A stretch of 64,000 bases of DNA, taken from contig NZ_BIFH01000044.1 of the NCBI RefSeq assembly GCF_003967355.1, positions 1 to 64,000 of the forward strand, given 5' to 3'. This document shows, in pieces, positions 59,297 to 64,000 of the stretch. The position numbers and the translations under genes were made by a program. The DNA comes from Embleya hyalina (lineage in GTDB: Bacteria; Actinomycetota; Actinomycetes; Streptomycetales; Streptomycetaceae). The notes beneath the pieces were generated by a model. That model made no database searches. It saw only the letters and a list, made by a program, of their open reading frames with translations, and was not told the DNA's origin. Each line of letters starts with the position of its first letter. Positions within the stretch are counted from its first letter, which is position 1.

Positions 59297-60904
59297 ATGA
59301 CCGACTCACCACGACCCGGCCTGCCGTCGACCAGCCGCCGAGGATTCCTCCAAGCAGTGGGCGCCGTGGGCGGCGCCGGCGCGGCGCTCACCGCGATGGG
59401 CGCGCTCGGGCTGGCGCCGACGTCGGCGAGCGCCGCGACGCCGCCCTTTCGCGCCCCGCGCGCGTCCGACTTCAGCCTTACCGGCCGCAGGCCCGTGCGG
59501 GTGGCGGTGGTCGGCGCCGGCGTGGCCGGCCTGACCGCGGCGTACGAGTTGCGCAAGGCCGGCCACGACGTGACCGTGCTGGACGCCCGTCCGCGGATCG
59601 GCGGACGCAGTCTCACCCTGCGCGGCGGCGACACCCTGACCGACACGAACGGCGTGACCCAGCGGGCGGGTTTCGCGCCGGGCCAGTACCTCAACGCCGG
59701 GCCGGCGATGCTGCCGCAGTGGTCGGTCAGCACGCACTACTGCCGCGAGTTGAACGTGCCGCTGGAGGTGTTCTCGATCTCGAACGCGAACACGTTCGTG
59801 TTCGACCCGAGCCGGCCCGGCCGGACGCGGCTGCTGACCGCACGGGCGGACGCGTACGGTGTGGTCGCCGAGTTGCTGGCCAAGGTGACGAACCAGGGTG
59901 CGCTCGACGGCCGGTTGTCGGCGGCCGACAAGGAACGTCTGCTGGGGTTCCTCACGACGATGGGCGATCTCGGCGCCGACGGGGTCCACCGGGGCGACCC
60001 GCGCCGGCGGGGGTTCGCGGTGCAACCCGGCGCCGCGGGCTCGCCGGGCGAACCGCTGCCCCCGAAGGGCTCGCTGGACCGGGTCTTCTCCGAGCAACTC
60101 TCGCGACACTGGTACCTGGACGCCGGCTTCGACATGGCCTCGACCCTGCTGCAGCCGGTCGGCGGCATGGACCGCATCGTCGAGGCGCTGGCGGACGCGA
60201 TCGGTCGGGCCCGCATACGGTGCGGCATCGAGGTCACCTCCCTCGCCGACGGCCCGCAGGGAACACGGGTGTCGTATCGCGGCTCCGCGACCGGCGTGCT
60301 CGACACCGACTACTGCATCGTGACCACGCCCCCGCTCGTGGCCGCGCGCATCGCCGGACTGTCGACCGAGGTGACCGGCCTGTTGGGCGGCTTCATGGCG
60401 GAGTTCCCCGGCAAGATCGGGCTGGAGTACCGCAGTCGATGGTGGGAGGACGACCACGCCGTCTACGGCGGCCTCACGTCGTACGGCGCGGACGGGTCGT
60501 TGTGGTACCCGTCCCACGATCCCCACGGCGAACGCGGCGTGATGGTCGCCTACTTCGAACGGGCCGAGACGACGATCCAGTCGTGGTCGCCCGCCAGGCG
60601 GGCGGCCGAGGCGGTCAACCGCAACGAGCGGGTGCACGGCGCGAAAGCCCGTACCGAGCTCGCGAGTTCGATCTCGGTGATGTGGGGGCTCGAACGGTTC
60701 GTCGAGGGCGGCTGGCAGGCGGCCGACCAGGAGAACAACGGCACCGTCAACACCCCGCGGTTCCGACCGCTCACCGATCCGACCGGACGGGTCTTCTTCG
60801 CCGGCGACTGGCTGAGCAACATGCTCGGCTGGCAGCACGGCTCGATGGTGTCGGCACGCCGGGCGGCCGAGAAGGTCCACGCGCGAGCCCTGGCCACGCC
60901 CTGA
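59297..60904 (+). CDS. Tat-exported flavin monoamine/L-amino acid oxidase
   Basis: This 535-residue flavoenzyme has a twin-arginine signal (SRRGFLQ at about 13-19, then a mild hydrophobic stretch and ASA near residue 46), so it is folded with FAD before export. The dinucleotide motif VAVVGAGVAGLTAAYELRKAG is followed by RIGGRS, the second FAD contact of amine oxidases. The C-terminus has RVFFAGDWLS and GWQHGSMVSARRAA, the FAD-binding end of the same family. The products would be an aldehyde or keto acid, ammonia and hydrogen peroxide; the exact amine substrate cannot be read from the sequence. GAGGAGG lies eight bases before the ATG. The promoter and operator just upstream point to control by the adjacent TetR. 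Confidence 0.93.
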   Translation: MTDSPRPGLPSTSRRGFLQAVGAVGGAGAALTAMGALGLAPTSASAATPPFRAPRASDFSLTGRRPVRVAVVGAGVAGLTAAYELRKAGHDVTVLDARPRIGGRSLTLRGGDTLTDTNGVTQRAGFAPGQYLNAGPAMLPQWSVSTHYCRELNVPLEVFSISNANTFVFDPSRPGRTRLLTARADAYGVVAELLAKVTNQGALDGRLSAADKERLLGFLTTMGDLGADGVHRGDPRRRGFAVQPGAAGSPGEPLPPKGSLDRVFSEQLSRHWYLDAGFDMASTLLQPVGGMDRIVEALADAIGRARIRCGIEVTSLADGPQGTRVSYRGSATGVLDTDYCIVTTPPLVAARIAGLSTEVTGLLGGFMAEFPGKIGLEYRSRWWEDDHAVYGGLTSYGADGSLWYPSHDPHGERGVMVAYFERAETTIQSWSPARRAAEAVNRNERVHGAKARTELASSISVMWGLERFVEGGWQAADQENNGTVNTPRFRPLTDPTGRVFFAGDWLSNMLGWQHGSMVSARRAAEKVHARALATP

Positions 60905-60917
60905 TTCCCGCGGCACA

Positions 60918-60933
60918 GGGCGCGACGGCGCCC
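60918..60933 (+). terminator. Short GC hairpin after the amine oxidase gene
   Basis: GGGCGC, loop GACG and GCGCCC form a 6 bp stem 14 bases past the stop codon. It is short and has no T-run, so termination is only possible. Confidence 0.35.
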
Positions 60934-61008
60934 CGTCCACGTCCACCTCGAGGCTGATCCGCTTCCACTCCGTCCGACGGACGGCGCCGGCGAAGCGTGA
61001 CGTTATGT

Positions 61009-61028
61009 TAGACCGATCAGTCGATCTA
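61009..61028. promoter_or_regulatory. Operator-like palindrome 2, before the ABC transporter
   Basis: TAGACCGATCAGTCGATCTA is an imperfect inverted repeat (7 of 10 positions pair) sharing 16 of 20 bases with the site at 59242. It overlaps TATGTT (61004-61009), a possible -10 box, and sits 73 bases before the ATPase start. Confidence 0.6.
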
Positions 61029-61033
61029 CTATT

Positions 61034-61084
61034 GGTCCGCCCTTCGGGCGGGCCGAGTCCGCGCCTCGATCGAGGCGCGGACTC
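61034..61084 (+). promoter_or_regulatory. Two back-to-back hairpins in the ABC transporter leader
   Basis: The first hairpin (61034-61054) pairs GGTCCGCCC with GGGCGGGCC around a TTC loop, with one G-T pair. The second (61055-61084) is a perfect 30-base palindrome whose left half is GAGTCCGCGCCTCGA. It ends six bases before the GGAG ribosome site (61091-61094) of the ATPase gene. If transcribed, both would fold in the leader and could attenuate transcription or stabilise the message. As DNA, the palindrome could also bind a dimeric protein. Confidence 0.55.
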
Positions 61085-61101
61085 CGACCCTGGAGAACCC
61101 A

Positions 61102-61929
61102 ATGAGCACATCCCGTCACTCCCGCGGCGCCGCCGGCTCGCGTCCACCGTCGGGCGAGGACGCGCCGTACGCCGCCGTCGCAGCGAACCTCATGAAGGTC
61201 TACGGCGAAGGGGAGACCGAGGTTCGTGCCCTCGACGACGTGTCCGTCGGCTTCCGCGCCGGTGAGTTCACCGCGATCATGGGCCCCTCGGGGTCGGGCA
61301 AGTCGACCCTGATGCACTGCATGGCGGGTCTGGACAAGATCTCCTCGGGCTCGGTGCGCCTGGGCGACGTCGAACTCGCGTCCCTCGACGACAACGGGCT
61401 CACCCACCTGCGGCGCGACCGACTCGGCTTCATCTTCCAGGCGTTCAACCTCCTCCCGACGCTGACCGCGCTGGAGAACGTCACCCTGCCGCTGGACATC
61501 GCCGGACGCCGCGTCGACCCCACGTGGTTGGACACGGTCATCAAGACCGTGGGCCTGGGCAACCGCCTCGACCACCGCCCCGCGCAACTGTCCGGCGGAC
61601 AGCAGCAACGGGTCGCCTGCGCCCGCGCCCTCGCCGGACGACCCGAGATCGTCTTCGCGGACGAACCCACCGGCAACCTCGACTCGCACTCGGGCACCGA
61701 AGTCCTCCGCTTCCTGCGCGCGTCGGTGACCGAGTTCGGCCAGACCATCGTGATGGTCACCCACGACGCGGTCGCCGCCTCGTACGCCGACCGCGTCCTG
61801 TTCCTCGCCGACGGTCGCATCGTCGACGACATGGCCGAGCCCACCGCCGACCGGGTGCTGGAGCGCATGCGCCGCTTCAACCGGAAACCGGGCGAATCCG
61901 CCACCGCCCTCTCCGCCCTCCCCCTCTGA
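61102..61929 (+). CDS. ABC transporter ATP-binding protein (MacB/LolD type)
   Basis: The 275-residue ATPase has Walker A GPSGSGKST (61-69), Q-loop FIFQAFNLLP, signature LSGGQQQRVACARAL, Walker B and following residues EIVFADEPTGNLDS, and the switch histidine in VMVTHD. The NLDSHSG and RRDRLGFIFQ pattern is that of ATPases pairing with FtsX-type permeases (MacB/LolD group). GGAG lies seven bases before the ATG. A permease gene starts 11 bases after its stop. Export of a small molecule, peptide or lipid is likely. The shared operator suggests co-regulation with the amine oxidase. Confidence 0.95.
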   Translation: MSTSRHSRGAAGSRPPSGEDAPYAAVAANLMKVYGEGETEVRALDDVSVGFRAGEFTAIMGPSGSGKSTLMHCMAGLDKISSGSVRLGDVELASLDDNGLTHLRRDRLGFIFQAFNLLPTLTALENVTLPLDIAGRRVDPTWLDTVIKTVGLGNRLDHRPAQLSGGQQQRVACARALAGRPEIVFADEPTGNLDSHSGTEVLRFLRASVTEFGQTIVMVTHDAVAASYADRVLFLADGRIVDDMAEPTADRVLERMRRFNRKPGESATALSALPL

Positions 61930-61940
61930 AGGACGCGACC

Positions 61941-64000
61941 TTGCTTCGCACATCCCTGCGCAACCTCGTCGCCTACAAGGTGCGCCTGGCCCTCACCGCG
62001 CTCGCCGTCGTCTTCGGCGTCGCGTTCGTGGCCGCCGTCCTGGTCTTCGGCGACACCCTCAAGGCGGCCATGACCGACGCCGCACTGCGCGAGCACCGCG
62101 GCATCTCGGTCGACGTCCGCGCGACCAAGCACTCCGTCGACCACCTCCAGACCCCACCCCTGAGCGAAGCCCTCGTCGGCAAACTCCGCGCGCTCCCCGG
62201 CGCCGCCTCGGTCACCGGCCACGTCACCGGCTTCACCGCCGTGGTCGACCGCGACGGCAGACTCGTCGGCAAAAAATCGAAGGCGACCGGCGCCAACGCA
62301 CTGCCCGGCCCCGACGGCAAGGACCCCAGGTACACCCTGACCGCCGGACGCCTGCCCGCCAAGGCGGGCGAGGTCGCGCTCGACACCAGGACCGCCAAGG
62401 CCGCGAAGTACAAGGTCGGCGACCGGATCCGGATCGTCGCGCGCGGCCCCGTCCTCGACCGCAGCGTCGTCGGCGTCTTCACCACCGACAGCGCCGCCGT
62501 CGAGGCCGGCGGATCGCTCACCCTCCTCGACACCGCCACCGCCCAGGAGCTCTACCTGGAACCCGGCGTCTACAGCGAACTGCGTCTGCACGCACGACCC
62601 GGCACCTCGCAGGAGCAACTCCGCGCCGCCGCGGCCCCGCTGATCCCCAAGGGCGCGGAAGCCCTCACCGGCGACGCGCTGCGCCGGGACGACCGCAACA
62701 AGGTGGACAAGGAGATCGCGTCACTGCGCACCCTGCTCCTGGTCTTCGCCGGCATCGCCCTGTTCGTCGGCAGCTTCATCATCGCCAACACCTTCTCCAT
62801 GCTCGTCGCCCAACGCACCCGCGAACTCGCCCTGCTGCGCGCCATCGGCGCCACCCGCACACAGGTCACCCGCTCCGTGATGTGCGAGGCGCTCGCGGTC
62901 GGCGTCGTCGCCGGCCTCGGCGGCTTCGCCATCGGCATCGCACTCGCCGTCGGCCTGCGCGCGATCCTCGACACCGTCGGCGCCGACCTCACCCCGGGAC
63001 CGACCGTCGTCGCGCCCACGACCGCCCTGCTCAGCCTGGCCGTCGGCATCGGCGTCACCCTCCTCGCCGCGTGGCTGCCGGTGCGCCGGGCCGCCGAGAT
63101 CCCGCCCGTCGCGGCACTGCGCACGAACCTGCCACCCACCACGTCGAGCCTGCGCCGGCGCGGCATCGCCGGCGCGATCACGATGCTGCTCGGCGGCGCC
63201 GTGCTCCTCACGGGCATCAAGGGCTCGGCCACCGGCGACACCAAGGTGTTCACCGTGATGGGCGGCGCGGGCATCCTCCTGGTCGGCGTCATCGTGCTCA
63301 CCCCGCTCGTCTCCGGCCCCGTGATCCGCGTGTTCGGCGCGCTGCTCGGGCGCGTGTACCCCGTCGAGGGTCGGCTCGCGTACCGGAACGCCGCCCGCAA
63401 CCCGCGCCGTACCGCCGCCACCGCGGCCGCCCTGATGATCGGGATGGTGCTGGTCACCTCGCTGACCGTCTTCAGCACCTCGCTCAAGCACCTCGTCGAC
63501 CGCACCCTCTCCAAGGGCATCACCGCCGAATTCGTGCTCAGCTCGTCGGCGGAAGGGCAGGCACTGGCACCGGAGATCGCCGCCACCGTCGCCAAGGTGC
63601 CCGGTGTCACCGCGGTCAGTCCCGTTCGCACGGCACGGGCGACCGTCGACGGCAAGGAATTCGACCTCACCGCGGTCGACCCCGCGAGCGCGTTCTCCGT
63701 GCTCGCGACCACGTTCACCCAGGGCGGCCCCCAGTCGCTGCCGACCGGGCTGCTGGTGTCCAAGCAGACCGCCGACGACCGCGCGTGGCGGGTCGGGACG
63801 TCCGTCGCGGTCACCTTCCCCGACGGACAACGGACCCACCTGCCCATCGGCGGAATCTACGACCGGGCCCCGCTGCTCGGCGCCCTCACCGTCTCGCTCG
63901 GGACGCTGGCACCGCACATCGACGTCGTCGGCGACGACTTCCTCCTCGCCAAGGTCGCGCCCCGGCACGGGGACGGCATGCGCGACGCGCTCCGCAAGGC
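61941..64000 (+). CDS. FtsX-type ABC transporter permease, 3' truncated by window end
   Basis: The frame is open from a TTG at 61941 to the end of the window (686 codons seen). The TTG is supported by GAAGGA at 61928-61933, seven bases upstream, and by the family-typical beginning LLRTSLRNLVAYKVRLALTA. The layout is a first transmembrane helix, a large extracytoplasmic MacB-like domain (about 40-250), three helices beginning LLLVFAGIALFVGSF with the ELALLRAIGATRTQV coupling motif, then a second half repeating the plan from GRLAYRNAARNPRRTAATAAALMIGM. About 150 residues, including the last helices, should lie beyond the window. It forms one transporter with the ATPase before it. Confidence 0.93.
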   Translation, partial: MLRTSLRNLVAYKVRLALTALAVVFGVAFVAAVLVFGDTLKAAMTDAALREHRGISVDVRATKHSVDHLQTPPLSEALVGKLRALPGAASVTGHVTGFTAVVDRDGRLVGKKSKATGANALPGPDGKDPRYTLTAGRLPAKAGEVALDTRTAKAAKYKVGDRIRIVARGPVLDRSVVGVFTTDSAAVEAGGSLTLLDTATAQELYLEPGVYSELRLHARPGTSQEQLRAAAAPLIPKGAEALTGDALRRDDRNKVDKEIASLRTLLLVFAGIALFVGSFIIANTFSMLVAQRTRELALLRAIGATRTQVTRSVMCEALAVGVVAGLGGFAIGIALAVGLRAILDTVGADLTPGPTVVAPTTALLSLAVGIGVTLLAAWLPVRRAAEIPPVAALRTNLPPTTSSLRRRGIAGAITMLLGGAVLLTGIKGSATGDTKVFTVMGGAGILLVGVIVLTPLVSGPVIRVFGALLGRVYPVEGRLAYRNAARNPRRTAATAAALMIGMVLVTSLTVFSTSLKHLVDRTLSKGITAEFVLSSSAEGQALAPEIAATVAKVPGVTAVSPVRTARATVDGKEFDLTAVDPASAFSVLATTFTQGGPQSLPTGLLVSKQTADDRAWRVGTSVAVTFPDGQRTHLPIGGIYDRAPLLGALTVSLGTLAPHIDVVGDDFLLAKVAPRHGDGMRDALRK

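Overview
The window is GC-rich (well over 70% by eye) actinobacterial DNA, most likely from Streptomyces or a close relative. The evidence is strong G/C bias at third codon positions, GTG and TTG starts with AAGGAG-type ribosome sites, modular type I polyketide synthases, TetR regulators, an XRE-NACHT membrane protein, a Ser/Thr kinase with a beta-propeller, and a twin-arginine export signal.

Positions 1 to about 43800 hold the right-hand part of a large modular polyketide gene cluster, all on the + strand. It contains the C-terminal end of one PKS (last module only, KR dead), a four-module PKS, a two-module PKS, and a final one-module PKS ending in a thioesterase. Two genes follow with 4-base start/stop overlaps: a SnoaL/BaiE-like (NTF2-fold) protein and a cytochrome P450. 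A hairpin closes the run. Reading AT signatures and reductive domains in order predicts keto/Me, ene/Me, ene/H, CH2/Me, (dead KR)/unusual alpha branch, ene/H, OH/Me, OH/H, then lactonisation. This matches C8 to C24 of the leptomycin, kazusamycin and anguinomycin family (8-ketone, 10,12-diene, C15 methyl, C17 ethyl or methyl, 18-ene, terminal 5-methyl dihydropyranone) at every position except C16, where the module that should set up a Z-alkene has a destroyed KR. The P450 is the natural candidate for oxidising the starter methyl to the C1 acid. The SnoaL-like protein is a candidate for the dehydration that makes the lactone unsaturated, because the last module has no DH. These roles are inferred. 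The loading module and the first modules lie to the left of the window.

Positions 43800 to 53700 are mixed flank: a TetR regulator, a D-aminoacylase-like amidohydrolase, a TOPRIM protein, two divergent VOC (glyoxalase/dioxygenase-fold) proteins, a DUF2461 protein, a small secreted four-cysteine protein resembling tendamistat-type amylase inhibitors, and a large protein of unknown function. Two gene relics lie between them: a probable LuxR/AAA-regulator remnant and a clear NRPS-type thioesterase remnant that has lost its serine and its middle.

Positions 53700 to 58500 hold an XRE-NACHT-multispanning membrane protein, a small zinc-finger membrane peptide, and a Ser/Thr kinase whose C-terminus is built from near-identical 120-base repeats (a truncated PQQ-like propeller).

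Positions 58570 to 64000 look like one regulon: a TetR gene, a divergent Tat-exported flavin amine oxidase, and an ABC transporter (ATPase plus FtsX-type permease cut by the window end). A 20-base operator-like sequence occurs both at the amine oxidase promoter and in front of the transporter. The transporter leader also carries two back-to-back hairpins, one a perfect 30-base palindrome. No tRNA, rRNA, CRISPR array or intact insertion sequence was seen.
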